64,000 nt of DNA from Maridesulfovibrio sp050916235 (GTDB lineage Bacteria > Desulfobacterota > Desulfovibrionia > Desulfovibrionales > Desulfovibrionaceae): assembly GCF_050916235.1 (NCBI RefSeq), contig NZ_CP104854.1, positions 2,480,001 to 2,544,000 on the forward strand. Reading direction: 5' to 3'. A program made the position numbers and the translations under genes. Of the stretch, positions 1 to 9,350 are shown piece after piece. Position 1 is the first letter of the stretch, and each line of letters opens with the position of its first letter. A model generated the notes under the pieces. That model saw only the letters and a list, made by a program, of their open reading frames with translations, did no database searches and was not told the DNA's origin.

Positions 1-182
1 TCGCGGATGGACCCTAGAAGTTCTTTGAACTTTGCGAGGTCGTTGTTGGCAAAAGAGAGCAGCAGAACGAAAAAGCAGAGCAGAAGGGTCACCATATCCG
101 CGAATGTTGCCATCCACGGAGGCAGACCTTCTTCCGGAGGAGGACTGTTGTCCTTGGGTTTGAGAACTATTATTTTTGCCAT
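1..182 (-). CDS. motB: Flagellar motor stator protein MotB, N-terminal part (cut by window edge)
   Basis: Only the first 60 codons are in the window; the gene runs off the left edge. They show a short basic cytoplasmic tail, then PPWMATFADMVTLLLCFF and a hydrophobic segment, the classic single transmembrane helix of MotB. Asp29 in FADMV matches the proton- or sodium-binding aspartate essential for torque. MotB anchors the stator to peptidoglycan through a C-terminal OmpA-like domain that is not visible here. It follows motA by 44 bp on the same strand, the usual stator operon order. Confidence 0.9.
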   Translation of the reverse strand, partial: MAKIIVLKPKDNSPPPEEGLPPWMATFADMVTLLLCFFVLLLSFANNDLAKFKELLGSIR

Positions 183-226
183 GCTCCGCCCTGAACTCTA
201 ACGCACAGAATGATCGCGTCAGCTTC

Positions 227-982
227 TTATGAGGAAGCGTCGCGCATTGCCGGTGCGAGGAATGCCTGAAGTTTCTCTTTGACTATTGAGGGGTGCTCAC
301 CCTTCTGAATTGCAACAACCCCTTCAACCATTATTTCCATGTAAAGGGATTCCTCAAATGAGCGTTCTTCAAGCTTTTTGGCCAGTGGCAGGAAAACTAC
401 GTTGGCCAGTATGGATCCGTAGAGAGTGGTAAGCAATGCAACAGCCATTGCCGGGCCGATAGCATCCGGGTCACTTAGGTTGGAGAGCATCTGTACAAGA
501 CCGATCAGGGTTCCGATCATTCCGAATGCCGGAGCCATTGTTCCCATGCCTTTCATTACGCCCTGCCCCTGGAAGTGTCGTTTTTTCATGAAGTCTATTT
601 CGATCTCCATGATGGAACGGACCAGTTCTCCATCAGTTCCGTCAGCGACAAGGATGATTCCTTTTTTCAGGTATTCATTGTCGATTGAAACCTTTTCAAG
701 GGCGACCAGACTTTCTTTTCTGGCTGTTTCTGCCAGAGCGACGATCTGATCTATGATCGCCTTGGGGTCGTTTGGTTTGGCAAAGAAACCCTTGAGGGCT
801 ATTTTGAATGCCTTGAGAACCACCCCCATGGGAAACATGATGAACACTGAGGCGAAGGTTCCTCCGAAAACAACAACAATGGAAGGTGGATCGATAAAGC
901 CGGCCGCATTACCGCCCATGAAAATGGTGGCAACAATAAGGCCGAAACCACCGACTATGCCTATTAGGGTTGCGATATCCAT
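227..982 (-). CDS. motA: Flagellar motor stator protein MotA
   Basis: 251 residues, normal MotA length. Two hydrophobic helices lie near residues 3-23 and 32-55, then a large cytoplasmic loop, then two more helices near 150-170 and 180-200, where GMIGTLIGLVQML and the proline-rich end of the fourth helix are typical of MotA/TolQ/ExbB proteins. MotA forms the pentameric ion-channel ring around MotB and drives rotor movement by ion flow. It starts only 6 bp after the FapA gene stop, so it is probably cotranscribed with it and with motB. Confidence 0.93.
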   Translation of the reverse strand: MDIATLIGIVGGFGLIVATIFMGGNAAGFIDPPSIVVVFGGTFASVFIMFPMGVVLKAFKIALKGFFAKPNDPKAIIDQIVALAETARKESLVALEKVSIDNEYLKKGIILVADGTDGELVRSIMEIEIDFMKKRHFQGQGVMKGMGTMAPAFGMIGTLIGLVQMLSNLSDPDAIGPAMAVALLTTLYGSILANVVFLPLAKKLEERSFEESLYMEIMVEGVVAIQKGEHPSIVKEKLQAFLAPAMRDASS

Positions 983-988
983 ATTGTA

Positions 989-2101
989 CTATTTCTTTAG
1001 CGCGGGTGAACCCACTTTTATCTCGTTGTCTTTGTAATAGAAGAAGACATTTTCCAGAGGCTCATCAACCTGCATGAAAGCGGGTCCGATGCTGATTTCA
1101 ACTCCGGGTTTTACCTGCCCAACAACCATTATCCGGCAGCTTTCCAGTTTTTCCGTCTGCCGGATCTTATCCCACAACTGTTTTTTCTTGCTTCTCAGAA
1201 AACGTATTTTCATCTCGCTTTTTTCGATTTTCTGAGTGAATTCGACTGTTGTGGATGCCCCGTTGCTCATATTCCGCTGCTGATCCTCAACTTCGGATTT
1301 TAGCAACTCTATCTGGGCGGAAATCTTATCTATCTGAAGCAGCAGCAGCGGGTTGTAACCGACGATTACCTGTGCCTGAGTACTCAGGCCTCCGCCTAGC
1401 TGTTCTCCCACGTAGACATACTGGTCACTATAACATTTGCCGCCTGCAAATCTACCTTTTACGGCAAATTTCCCCGAGCTGTATATCTTAGTGTGCATGC
1501 AGTTTTTATCAATGATAATATTTCCACCGCTTACAAGTGTTGCATTTTCGCAAAAAGTTGCTCTCAGGGTTTCCTTTGATTCTATATGGCCTTTGCTGTT
1601 TCCTTTTATGCCGCCGGTGCACTTAAGGAATCCTGCGGCATGCACATTGGCCTGCTCTATGACGCCTTTCACATTGATGTTGTTTGCTTTTACATCAAGC
1701 CCTGATTTTATTGAGCCGTGGACTACCAGATCGCCTACAAAGAATATGTTGCCGGTTGACAGATTGACGTCGCCGCGGACATTCAGCAGTTCCTTGACCG
1801 TGATCAACCCGTCTTCATTGTAGAAGACGTAGCCGTTACGGGTTGCGATAAGCTGGTCAGGGTTGTCGGGGTTTATCCGGGTGTTTGCACCTCTGGGGAA
1901 TTTTTTGGCGGGGAGATGCCGATAGCCCAAGGGACAGGGGCCATCGCCAATATCTTCGGCCCATTGGGCCAGAACCTGACCGACTATTACGCTCTGGACA
2001 TAGCCCATGTTGTAGTAATCAACGCTGCCGTCGTTTTTTTCCACCGGCTTGAGGTTCTGATAGTCAAAATCTGGATCGAAATAGTGTCGCAGGCAAGGCA
2101 T
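989..2101 (-). CDS. FapA/DUF342 family protein (flagellar assembly protein A-like)
   Basis: 370 residues. The middle (about 105-250) is a run of short beta-strand repeats rich in G, N and V (for example GDVNLSTGNIFFVGDLVVHGSIKSG), the DUF342 right-handed beta-helix. Residues about 258-320 are charged and helical (coiled coil), followed by a short beta tail. FapA-family proteins affect flagellar placement or number in some bacteria, but their biochemical role is not settled. A GGAG ribosome site precedes the ATG. The gene lies between the STAS gene and motAB on one strand, which fits a motility role. Confidence 0.8.
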   Translation of the reverse strand: MPCLRHYFDPDFDYQNLKPVEKNDGSVDYYNMGYVQSVIVGQVLAQWAEDIGDGPCPLGYRHLPAKKFPRGANTRINPDNPDQLIATRNGYVFYNEDGLITVKELLNVRGDVNLSTGNIFFVGDLVVHGSIKSGLDVKANNINVKGVIEQANVHAAGFLKCTGGIKGNSKGHIESKETLRATFCENATLVSGGNIIIDKNCMHTKIYSSGKFAVKGRFAGGKCYSDQYVYVGEQLGGGLSTQAQVIVGYNPLLLLQIDKISAQIELLKSEVEDQQRNMSNGASTTVEFTQKIEKSEMKIRFLRSKKKQLWDKIRQTEKLESCRIMVVGQVKPGVEISIGPAFMQVDEPLENVFFYYKDNEIKVGSPALKK

Positions 2102-2130
2102 TCAATGTTTCTCCGGAACGGGCTGTCGGT

Positions 2131-2460
2131 CTAGGGGATTTCCCGCTCATCTTCAATGATGGTGAAAAAGGAGATCAGCCTGACCAGTTCCAGAGTTTTA
2201 CATATCTGATCACTTGGTTTCAGCAGGTACATGTTTTTGTTCATACTCTTCAGGCGCGAGTTGAGAGATACGAGAAATCCTATGCCTGAACTGTCCAGGA
2301 AACGGGCTTCAGAAAGATCGGCGATGACTATGCTTACTTCCGGTGATTCACTCCTGGTCTCGACCTTTTCCTTGAAGTCGTAGATGGTCTCGATGGTGAC
2401 TTCACTGCCGCATTTGAGGGTCAGGGTACCGTCTTCAAAACTTATTCTTTCCTCAGCCAT
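2131..2460 (-). CDS. STAS-domain anti-sigma factor antagonist (RsbV/SpoIIAA-like)
   Basis: 109 residues, a single STAS domain. ADLSEARFLDSSGIGFL (about 48-64) is the phosphorylation loop; the serine in DSSG is the one phosphorylated by RsbW/SpoIIAB-type kinases and dephosphorylated by PP2C phosphatases. The start overlaps the end of the upstream kinase-like gene by 19 bp, so the two are translationally coupled and probably interact. The partner sigma factor or output is not visible. The two RsbU-type phosphatases elsewhere in the window are candidate activators. Confidence 0.85.
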   Translation of the reverse strand: MAEERISFEDGTLTLKCGSEVTIETIYDFKEKVETRSESPEVSIVIADLSEARFLDSSGIGFLVSLNSRLKSMNKNMYLLKPSDQICKTLELVRLISFFTIIEDEREIP

Positions 2461-2873
2461 TGTTCTTCCTTTATCTTGCGGGTCAGCTTGATTGTGTTTT
2501 TGCCTTTATCCTGAATCAGCTCGAATTCATCCATCAGCTCCGACATGATGAACATGCCTCTTCCGCCTACTGCTTCCGGGGCAGGCATTGCGAAATTTAT
2601 GGATTGGGAGCAGATACCTTTTCCCCAATCAGAGATTTCAAATACAACATGCTTGTCTGGAACAATTGTCATTGTCAGTTCCAGCCTGTTGCACGGGGCG
2701 TCGTTGTCATAGGCGTGACGTGCTACATTGGAACAGCCCTCGGTCAGGACAAGATCAATGTCGTGGAGCAGGTCTTCATCAGCAATGAATTGCCGCAGTA
2801 TATGGACTGCCTTTCTGGCGATCTCCCTGCTTTCTTCCGGTGTGGGAACTGCTTTCAGCACAAAATTATGCAT
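2442..2873 (-). CDS. RsbW-like serine kinase / ATP-binding anti-sigma-type protein
   Basis: A GHKL-type ATPase of 143 residues from the chosen ATG. Visible boxes are the N-box LVLTEGCSNVARHAY, the G1 box SDWGKGI and the G2-like GGRGMFIMSELMDE, as in RsbW/SpoIIAB kinases. Such proteins bind and phosphorylate a STAS partner and may sequester a sigma factor or another target. The ATG at 2873 was chosen because GGAG lies a few bases upstream; an in-frame TTG at 2939 would add 22 unconvincing residues. It overlaps the STAS gene by 19 bp. Confidence 0.82.
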   Translation of the reverse strand: MHNFVLKAVPTPEESREIARKAVHILRQFIADEDLLHDIDLVLTEGCSNVARHAYDNDAPCNRLELTMTIVPDKHVVFEISDWGKGICSQSINFAMPAPEAVGGRGMFIMSELMDEFELIQDKGKNTIKLTRKIKEEQWLRKE

Positions 2874-3007
2874 GAACGCTCCAGTTGAAATTACCGGCGA
2901 TGTGCCGGCTCTGTAGGTTGTGACAGCTTGATGGTACAACTATAACCTGATTTCAATATACCTAATCCTCCCTGTTTAGCAAAGGAAGTCAAGTTAAAAC
3001 CGGAAAA

Positions 3008-3475
3008 TCAGGAAAAATCTTTGGAATCAAGGATGATTGTGACCGGACCCCAGTTTACGAAGTCCACATTCATCATGGCTCCGAATTTCCCGGTGGCAAC
3101 TCTGCCTGGAGCTTTGGCCGTTACGTCGGCAGTGAATTCATCGCACAGGCAGCGGGCGAGGTCCGGTGCTGCAGCATCAGTGAAAGAAGGCCTGCGTCCC
3201 TTTCTGCATGAGGCGTAGAGGGTGAACTGCGAAACCAGCAGGATGTCCCCGCCGATGTCTTCAAGGGAACGGTTCATCCGGCCTTCCTCGTCTTCGAAGA
3301 TGCGCAGGCCGATCATTTTTTCGATGAGTGTTTTCCATACCTTTGAACCGGGCAGGGTTTCATCATCCTCTTTGCCGAATCCCACCAGGACCATAAGACC
3401 GGGACCTATGTCGCCAACGGTGGCCCCATCCACGTCCACCTTTCCGCCGCTGGTTCGCTGGATTACCAACCGCAT
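3008..3475 (-). CDS. dtd: D-aminoacyl-tRNA deacylase
   Basis: 155 residues, normal for DTD. The two signature motifs are present: SQFTLYA near residue 97 and the C-terminal Gly-cisPro motif in NWGPVTIILDS near residue 141. The enzyme hydrolyses D-amino acids (and glycine on tRNA-Ala) from mischarged tRNA in the cytoplasm. An AGGAA ribosome site precedes the ATG. It follows queD by 3 bp, so both are likely in one transcript. Confidence 0.95.
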   Translation of the reverse strand: MRLVIQRTSGGKVDVDGATVGDIGPGLMVLVGFGKEDDETLPGSKVWKTLIEKMIGLRIFEDEEGRMNRSLEDIGGDILLVSQFTLYASCRKGRRPSFTDAAAPDLARCLCDEFTADVTAKAPGRVATGKFGAMMNVDFVNWGPVTIILDSKDFS

Positions 3476-3478
3476 TTC

Positions 3479-3868
3479 CTAGTCCTCAAGGTAGGTGGCT
3501 ACGGACGAATCCTTCTCGGAAACCGAGGCGTAAACAATTCTGACATGCTCGCTCTCGACCCTTTTTTTCATTTCCTGATAAATATAGCGGGCGATGTTTT
3601 CGGAAGAAGGGTTGCGGTGTTCGAAGTAATCCACGCTGTTAAGGTGCTTGTGGTCGAGGGTGTCCAGAACTTCGCCAAGTTCTTTTTTCAGCTCTTTGAA
3701 ATCCATCAGGATTTCTATCCGGGGGTCAAGCTGAGTGCCTTCCACTTCGACTTCGACCCCGAAGTTGTGACCGTGCATGTTCTCGCATTTTCCGCCGTAA
3801 TTTCTAAGCTGGTGTGCGGCGCTGAATTCCTTTTTGACCTTCAGTCTCCATTTTCCCTTATTCATCAT
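3479..3868 (-). CDS. queD: 6-carboxy-5,6,7,8-tetrahydropterin synthase (QueD family)
   Basis: 129 residues of the 6-pyruvoyl-tetrahydropterin synthase fold. Zinc ligands are visible as the His of SAAHQL and the two His of NMHGHNF; the catalytic Cys lies in GGKCENMHGH. DHKHLN and the SENIARYI segment are also family hallmarks. QueD converts dihydroneopterin triphosphate to 6-carboxytetrahydropterin in the queuosine/preQ0 pathway. Two consecutive ATG codons follow a GGAG site, so the start is uncertain by one codon. It sits between dnaE and dtd on the same strand. Confidence 0.93.
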   Translation of the reverse strand: MMNKGKWRLKVKKEFSAAHQLRNYGGKCENMHGHNFGVEVEVEGTQLDPRIEILMDFKELKKELGEVLDTLDHKHLNSVDYFEHRNPSSENIARYIYQEMKKRVESEHVRIVYASVSEKDSSVATYLED

Positions 3869-3970
3869 ATCTCCATAACTTGGTCTTTTTTACATATCCG
3901 GCGGATTAGCCGTGGCCTCTTCTAACCTAAAGCCCGAGGCTGATCAAATCCTGATAAGGCTCTCGGTCTG

Positions 3971-6900
3971 CTATACTGCGGCAGCCCTGCCGTTCTTGCG
4001 CCACTGATTGAATTCGCGCCAGAATTCCCCGTTTGGCCTGATGTTATAGGTATGCCCCAGTCGCATGGTGCAGACCGAATCCTCAAGGAAAAGCTGCAGG
4101 GTTACCGGGGCTGATCCGGGGTAGCCGCCGAGTATGGCCTTAAGTTCGGCAATGCCTTCATCCGTGCACAGGGTATGGTGTACCGGGAGCGGGACCGCTT
4201 CCTGGCATCCTGCCTGCGCCGATTCGAGCAGCGAGACCTCTTCCGCCAGAACCTTGGCCTGCTTGGGCGCGTCGGAATCATCGTTTTCCTGATCCCGAAG
4301 GTCTATCTTGCCTTTGACCAGCAGTGGCTGGTCCTGATCGAGGAACTTTGCTGCGACCTCATAGGTATTGGGCAGCATGGTCAGCTCTCCTGATCCGGTC
4401 ATGTCCTCCATCTGGCAGAAGGCCATCTTGTCGCCTTTCCTGGTGATATGCTGCTTGTAGGTGGGGATTACCACGCCGAGGCGGACCATTGCCCCGTTAG
4501 CCATGTTCTTGCAGTCCTCAATGGTAACAAGGCCAAGCCTGCTCATTTCGTGCCTGAAGGAGAGCAGCGGGTGGCAGGTCAGGTAGAAACCCAGGGCTTC
4601 TTTTTCCAGACGCTGCATTTCCCGGTCATCCATTTCCGGCATGTTGAATTCTTCAAAGGTGATTGTTGCGGCTTCCTTGCTTTCGTTTCCGCCTCCGCCG
4701 AGCATATCCAGCATGTTGATCATGCCGGATTCCTTTTCCTTGTTTTTCTTCTGGCCGTAGGCAACAGCCTTGTCCAGTGAAGCGATGAGTCCGGCCCGGG
4801 ATACCCCGAAGGAGTCCATGGCCCCTGCCCGGATAAGGTATTCGATGACCCTTTTGGTTACCCGGCGCAGGTTGACGCGGGTGATGAAATCTATGAAATC
4901 CTTGAACGGGCCGTTCTTCCTGCGCTCGTCCACGATTTCGTCGATAGCCTCCTCGCCGACGTTCTTGATCCCGGCCATACCGTAGATGATGTCTCCCTCG
5001 TACACGGCAAAGCGGGCCATGCCGAGGTTGATGTCCGGCTGGCGCACGGTAACGTCCATGTCGCGGCAGGCGTTGATGTACATGATGATCTTTTCGGTGT
5101 TGTTCATTTCAGTACTCATGAGTGCTGCCATGAACTCAACCGGAAAGTGGGCCTTGAGGTAGGCTGTATAATAGGAGATCAGCGCGTATGCTGCGGAGTG
5201 CGATTTGTTGAAGCCGTATGCCGCGAACTGTTCCATAAGGTCGAAGATGGCGTTGGCCGTTTCTTCGGGGATATTGTTTTCGCGGGCTCCGTCGAGGAAG
5301 CGCACCCTGTGCTTGGCCATTTCCTCGGGAATCTTCTTACCCATGGCACGGCGCAGCAGGTCACCCTCGCCGAGCGAGTAGTTGGCGATGGTCATGGCCG
5401 CGGCCATAACCTGCTCCTGATAGACTATAACCCCGTATGTTGGGGCAAGGCTCGGCTCAAGTGTCGGCCAGAGGTAGGTTACCTCAATCTCGCCGTGCTT
5501 GCGTTTGATGAATTCATCAACCATTCCCGATCCGAGCGGTCCGGGACGGTAGAGGGCGAGCATAGCGATTATATCTTCAAAGCAGCTCGGCTTGAGCATG
5601 CGCAGGTATTTGCGCATGCCGGAGGACTCAACCTGGAAGATGCCGTCGGTATCACCCTGACAGAATATGTCGAAGGCGGCAGGATCGTCCAGTGCAAGGG
5701 TATCGAGATCCGGGGCTTCCTTGCCCTGTTCCCGGATGATGTCGAGGCAGTCCTCGACAACGGTCATGGTGCGCAGCCCCAGAAAGTCGAACTTGATCAG
5801 GCCGACTTTTTCGACCTTCTTCATGTCGTACTGGGTCACGATTTCGCCCTTTTTACCTTTGTAGAGGGGCAGGTAATCGGTCATGGGCTTGTCGGAGATA
5901 ACAACCCCCGCCGCATGGGTTGATGCGTGGCGTGACATACCTTCCAGACGCGTTGCAATATCCATGAGCTTGGCGATCTTGGGATTGGTGTCCACCATGT
6001 TCTGCAGTTCAGGTATGGCCTGAACCGAGTTGGGAACCGTGATCTTGGCTTTTTTGACACCGAGTCCCTGTGCAATTACCGCCGGGTCGTCCGGCACCAG
6101 CTTGGCGATGGGATCGGTTTCGGAAAAATGCATGCCCAGCGCACGGCCCACGTCCTTGATGACCGCCTTGGTCTTCATGGTCCCGTAGGTGGTGATCTGG
6201 GCAACGTGGTCCCAGCCGTATTTGTCGGAGCAGTATTTGACGACCTCAAGGCGGCGGCGTTCGCAGAAGTCGACGTCGATATCCGGCATGGATACGCGTT
6301 CCACGTTCAGGAAGCGCTCGAAAAGCAGGTCGTAGGGGATGGGGTCAAGGTTGGTGATGCGCAGTGCCCATGCAACAATGGACCCGGCTGCGGAACCACG
6401 GCCGGGACCGACCGGAATACGGTTGTTCTTGGCCCAGTTGATAAAATCCTGAACAATGAGGAAGTAGGCCGGGAATCCCATCTTGATGATGACGTCCAGT
6501 TCGTATTCCAGACGGTCCCAGTATTTCTTCTCATCGATCTCGTAAGGAGCGTTCTGGATGCGTTTTTTCAGACCTTCCTTACACAGGCGGACGAACTCGG
6601 TATCGATGGTCATGCCTTCCGGGAGCTCGTATTCCGGGAAGTAGTAGTTGCCCAGCTCGATCTCAAGGTTGCACATCTCGGCAATACGCTGAGTATTGGC
6701 GATAGCTTCCGGCACATGGGCAAAATACTGTTCGAATTCTTCCTGCGGCTTGAAATAGAGCTGGTCGGTATCCATGCGGAAGCGTTTGTCAGCATCAACA
6801 GTGGTCTGGGTCTGGATGCAGAGCAGGAGGTCATGGGCCTCGTAGTCTTCTTTGGTCAGGTAATGGCAGTCGTTGGTGGCGACCAGCGGCAGCCCTGTTT

Positions 6901-7492
6901 TTTCCGCGCACTGGATGAGCAGGTCGTTGGCAACATCCTGTTCTTTGAGGCCGTTGGCCTGTATTTCGAGATAAAAGTTGTTCGGGAAAATCTGCGCGTA
7001 CTGGCGGGCCATTTTCACACCGGCTTCAAGACCCTGATTTGTCAGTGCCCGGGGAACTTCACCTGCAAGGCATGCCGAAAGTGCGATGACTCCCTCGCTG
7101 TATTTGTTAAGCAGGTATTTGCTGACGCGGGGCTTGTAGTGGAACCCTTCAAGAAAGCCCAGGGAGCAGAGCTTGATTATGTTCTTGTATCCCTGCTGGT
7201 TTTTTGCCAGCAGTACGAGGTGGTAGCGTTCCTTGCGGTCCTTGTTCTTATGGGCGTGTTCATCATCAATGTCGCCGGGTGCCACATAGACCTCGCAGCC
7301 TATGATGGGCTTGATGCCCATTTCCATGGCGGTCATGTAGAAAGACACTGCTCCGAACATGGAGCCGTGATCGGTTATGGCGACTGCAGGCATGCCGAAA
7401 TCCTTGGCCTGCTGGCAGAGATCTTTAATACGTATTGCGCCGTCCAGAAGGCTGTATTCCGTGTGGACGTGCAGATGAACAAATTCTGACAT
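3971..7492 (-). CDS. dnaE: DNA polymerase III alpha subunit (replicative polymerase)
   Basis: 1173 residues, typical of DnaE1. The N-terminal PHP domain begins FVHLHVHTEYSLLDGAIRI. GPGRGSAAGSIVAWALRI and VSMPDIDVDFCERRR (near residue 400) carry the palm-domain aspartates; CLAGEVPRAL, YQEQVMAAA and FNKSHSAAYALISYYTAY are also DnaE hallmarks. The C-terminal third has the OB-fold region (MVRLGVVIPTYKQ, LLVKGKI). It polymerises both strands during chromosome replication. A long 453-codon frame on the opposite strand is a shadow of this gene. Confidence 0.97.
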   Translation of the reverse strand: MSEFVHLHVHTEYSLLDGAIRIKDLCQQAKDFGMPAVAITDHGSMFGAVSFYMTAMEMGIKPIIGCEVYVAPGDIDDEHAHKNKDRKERYHLVLLAKNQQGYKNIIKLCSLGFLEGFHYKPRVSKYLLNKYSEGVIALSACLAGEVPRALTNQGLEAGVKMARQYAQIFPNNFYLEIQANGLKEQDVANDLLIQCAEKTGLPLVATNDCHYLTKEDYEAHDLLLCIQTQTTVDADKRFRMDTDQLYFKPQEEFEQYFAHVPEAIANTQRIAEMCNLEIELGNYYFPEYELPEGMTIDTEFVRLCKEGLKKRIQNAPYEIDEKKYWDRLEYELDVIIKMGFPAYFLIVQDFINWAKNNRIPVGPGRGSAAGSIVAWALRITNLDPIPYDLLFERFLNVERVSMPDIDVDFCERRRLEVVKYCSDKYGWDHVAQITTYGTMKTKAVIKDVGRALGMHFSETDPIAKLVPDDPAVIAQGLGVKKAKITVPNSVQAIPELQNMVDTNPKIAKLMDIATRLEGMSRHASTHAAGVVISDKPMTDYLPLYKGKKGEIVTQYDMKKVEKVGLIKFDFLGLRTMTVVEDCLDIIREQGKEAPDLDTLALDDPAAFDIFCQGDTDGIFQVESSGMRKYLRMLKPSCFEDIIAMLALYRPGPLGSGMVDEFIKRKHGEIEVTYLWPTLEPSLAPTYGVIVYQEQVMAAAMTIANYSLGEGDLLRRAMGKKIPEEMAKHRVRFLDGARENNIPEETANAIFDLMEQFAAYGFNKSHSAAYALISYYTAYLKAHFPVEFMAALMSTEMNNTEKIIMYINACRDMDVTVRQPDINLGMARFAVYEGDIIYGMAGIKNVGEEAIDEIVDERRKNGPFKDFIDFITRVNLRRVTKRVIEYLIRAGAMDSFGVSRAGLIASLDKAVAYGQKKNKEKESGMINMLDMLGGGGNESKEAATITFEEFNMPEMDDREMQRLEKEALGFYLTCHPLLSFRHEMSRLGLVTIEDCKNMANGAMVRLGVVIPTYKQHITRKGDKMAFCQMEDMTGSGELTMLPNTYEVAAKFLDQDQPLLVKGKIDLRDQENDDSDAPKQAKVLAEEVSLLESAQAGCQEAVPLPVHHTLCTDEGIAELKAILGGYPGSAPVTLQLFLEDSVCTMRLGHTYNIRPNGEFWREFNQWRKNGRAAAV

Positions 7493-7692
7493 ACTGATCC
7501 TGATATGTATGGAGAGGTTTGATTTAAAAAACGGTAGTATTTATATTTAATGCTCCTCGTCAATAGGCGTTAACAGAATCACAAGGCCGGTTTAAGCTAT
7601 CGTCGGGTAAAATCTTATGCATTCCCGGACCGTTGACGAAACCGTTCCGCCATGCAAGAAAATTGTGAAGAATCGTCAAAGGTGGGTCGTGC

Positions 7693-8898
7693 ATGGAACT
7701 TTCCGGCAGCTATATATATGATAGGGCTCCTCTGATCCTGTTGTTTGTGACCGGATACATCCTGTTCAGAGTTATCGCATTGGCCGGTCTGCCGGAATAT
7801 CTGGCTGCCCGTGCCACCCGTTTCAGCCGGGGCAGGGCTGATCTGCTTCTCCTTTCCCTCATAGTTGTTTCGGCCTTTCTTTCCATGTTTATTCCCAATG
7901 CTGTTACCGTGCTGGCCATGATTCCGGTGATCCGCAGACTGGATGCGGAAATGACGGGGATGACTACAGGCTTGACTCTTTCCGTCATCTACGGGGCCAA
8001 CATCGGCGGAATGGGGTCGCTCATCGGCAGTCCGGCAAATCTTCTACTTCTGGGAGCGCTGGATTATTTCGATGTGGCCGGAAGGGAGCGAATTACATTT
8101 TTTAACTGGTTCGAATGGGCATTGCCCCTAGTCGTTCTATTTCTTCTTTTTGCCTGGCTGGTAGTTCGTTTTGCCGTACCGAAAATAGCACAGCCTGTAC
8201 CGGTGCCAGTTAATCCTTCACGATTGCGTCCAGAGCAGCAGCGAGGTGGAGTTGTCTTCAGTTCATTTCTTCTATTCTGGATAGCGTCTTCAATTCTGAC
8301 CGAGTTGTCTGCAGTCTATAAAAGCTATGAGCCAATTGCTGCGATCTGTTTCACTGGGGGCTTTGTCTGTTATGTGTTCGGTAGAGGACTTCTTCGACTT
8401 GCGGATCTGCTTCAGGGGATACCGCGAAGGGGGCTGCTTTTTCTCTGTTTGCTGGGTGTATTCATCGCCGTAGTACGGGGGTGCCGGCTGGATGAGTGGG
8501 CAGCCCAAAGCTTTACTGGGCTTATCGGAACCATTGAGCAGTCTGGTACGGGTGGCTTTGTTGTGTATCTGGTCACAGCGGCGGTGGTTATCCTGCTGAC
8601 AGAGTTTCTAAGTAACACTGTCGTTTCAACAGCGTTCTTTGCCGTAACCGTTCATGTCAGCTCTGCCTACGGTATGAATCCGCTTCCCCTAATGGTGTTG
8701 GTTTCCGCTGCTTCCACATGCGCGTTTATGACCCCGGTGGCAACTCCCTGTAACAGCCTTGCCGTTGGGGAGATGCGAGGAATGTCACTGAAAACCATGC
8801 TATTTTTGGGCTTAATCCTTAATCTGCTTGGGGCAGGGCTGCTTGCTATCTGGATATGGACAGTTGTTCCGATAGTGTATGGGTGGTTGTATTACTAA
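7693..8898 (+). CDS. SLC13/DASS-type anion permease
   Basis: 401 residues, almost entirely hydrophobic, with about ten or eleven membrane helices. Two motif halves typical of the divalent-anion:sodium/ion-transporter superfamily are visible: NIGGMGSLIGSPANLLLLG near residue 110 and, near the C-terminus, FLSNTVVSTAFF with FMTPVATPCNSLAVG. These form the two helical-hairpin substrate sites. The substrate (sulfate, di- or tricarboxylate) cannot be told from sequence. The gene is divergent from dnaE with about 200 bp between them and is not obviously part of an operon. Confidence 0.75.
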   Translation: MELSGSYIYDRAPLILLFVTGYILFRVIALAGLPEYLAARATRFSRGRADLLLLSLIVVSAFLSMFIPNAVTVLAMIPVIRRLDAEMTGMTTGLTLSVIYGANIGGMGSLIGSPANLLLLGALDYFDVAGRERITFFNWFEWALPLVVLFLLFAWLVVRFAVPKIAQPVPVPVNPSRLRPEQQRGGVVFSSFLLFWIASSILTELSAVYKSYEPIAAICFTGGFVCYVFGRGLLRLADLLQGIPRRGLLFLCLLGVFIAVVRGCRLDEWAAQSFTGLIGTIEQSGTGGFVVYLVTAAVVILLTEFLSNTVVSTAFFAVTVHVSSAYGMNPLPLMVLVSAASTCAFMTPVATPCNSLAVGEMRGMSLKTMLFLGLILNLLGAGLLAIWIWTVVPIVYGWLYY

Positions 8899-8975
8899 AA
8901 AGCGTAGTTTTTAAAGCGTGTTTTGGTGTAATGCGCAAAGTCTTCACAGATAACCACAATAATCCCAAAAACCGG

Positions 8976-9004
8976 TTGACTCTCCCGTCAGTTTTCCCTA
9001 GAAC
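8976..9004 (+). promoter_or_regulatory. rrn tandem promoter P1
   Basis: -35 TTGACT (8976-8981), 17-bp spacer, -10 TAGAAC (8999-9004). It is the most distal of the seven similar promoters. Confidence 0.55.
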
Positions 9005-9065
9005 GTCTTTCCCCGCTGAGGAAGACCTTAATGGCCGGCTCGGCAGGGCTTTTTTTGAAGAATGA

Positions 9066-9175
9066 TAGATGAGGCGCTTCGCGCTTTTGATGATTTGATT
9101 TCGCCTCCGGCGGGCAGAAGGGCTAAGCCCCTCTGCACTCCCTGAGGGTGGAGTTGGTTTGGGCCTGGAAGGCCG
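9066..9175. repeat. Possible intergenic hairpin repeat
   Basis: Short back-to-back palindromic pieces (gcgcttcgcgc, cgcctccggcgg, agaagggctaagcccctct) with no coding potential, lying between the first and second rrn promoters. The phrase cgcctccg recurs downstream of promoters 2 and 3. Whether it is a dispersed genomic repeat cannot be told from one window. Confidence 0.35.
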
Positions 9176-9247
9176 GCATAAAATCTGGGAAAGATTGCGC
9201 TGCTTCTGAGTCGAGCTAAAAAAAATCAAATTGCTTCGAAAAAACGG

Positions 9248-9276
9248 TTGACTTCCGAGGATGGTTCACCTAGATT
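9248..9276 (+). promoter_or_regulatory. rrn tandem promoter P2
   Basis: -35 TTGACT (9248-9253), 17-bp spacer, -10 TAGATT (9271-9276), followed by a cgcctccgcaccga phrase and then agatcattgaaaaa, which recurs after later promoters. Confidence 0.7.
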
Positions 9277-9350
9277 CCGCCTCCGCACCGATCGATAGTA
9301 AGGTGCTAAGATCATTGAAAAAATATTTCGAAAGAACTTTAAAATAATGA

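Larger units (their letters stand above)
8899..9247. other. Gene-free stretch upstream of the rRNA operon
   Basis: No credible coding frame. It contains the first rrn-type promoter (8976-9004) and, at about 9066-9175, a GC-rich segment with short imperfect hairpins (cgcttcgcgc; cgcctccggcgg; agaagggc paired with gcccctct) that resembles an intergenic repeat. Confidence 0.5.

Noticed and set aside
5147..5923. 258-codon frame opposite dnaE
   Set aside because: Overlaps conserved DnaE coding sequence; spurious.
6128..7489. 453-codon frame on the plus strand opposite dnaE
   Set aside because: Mirror of a highly conserved DnaE coding region; its product has no recognisable domain.
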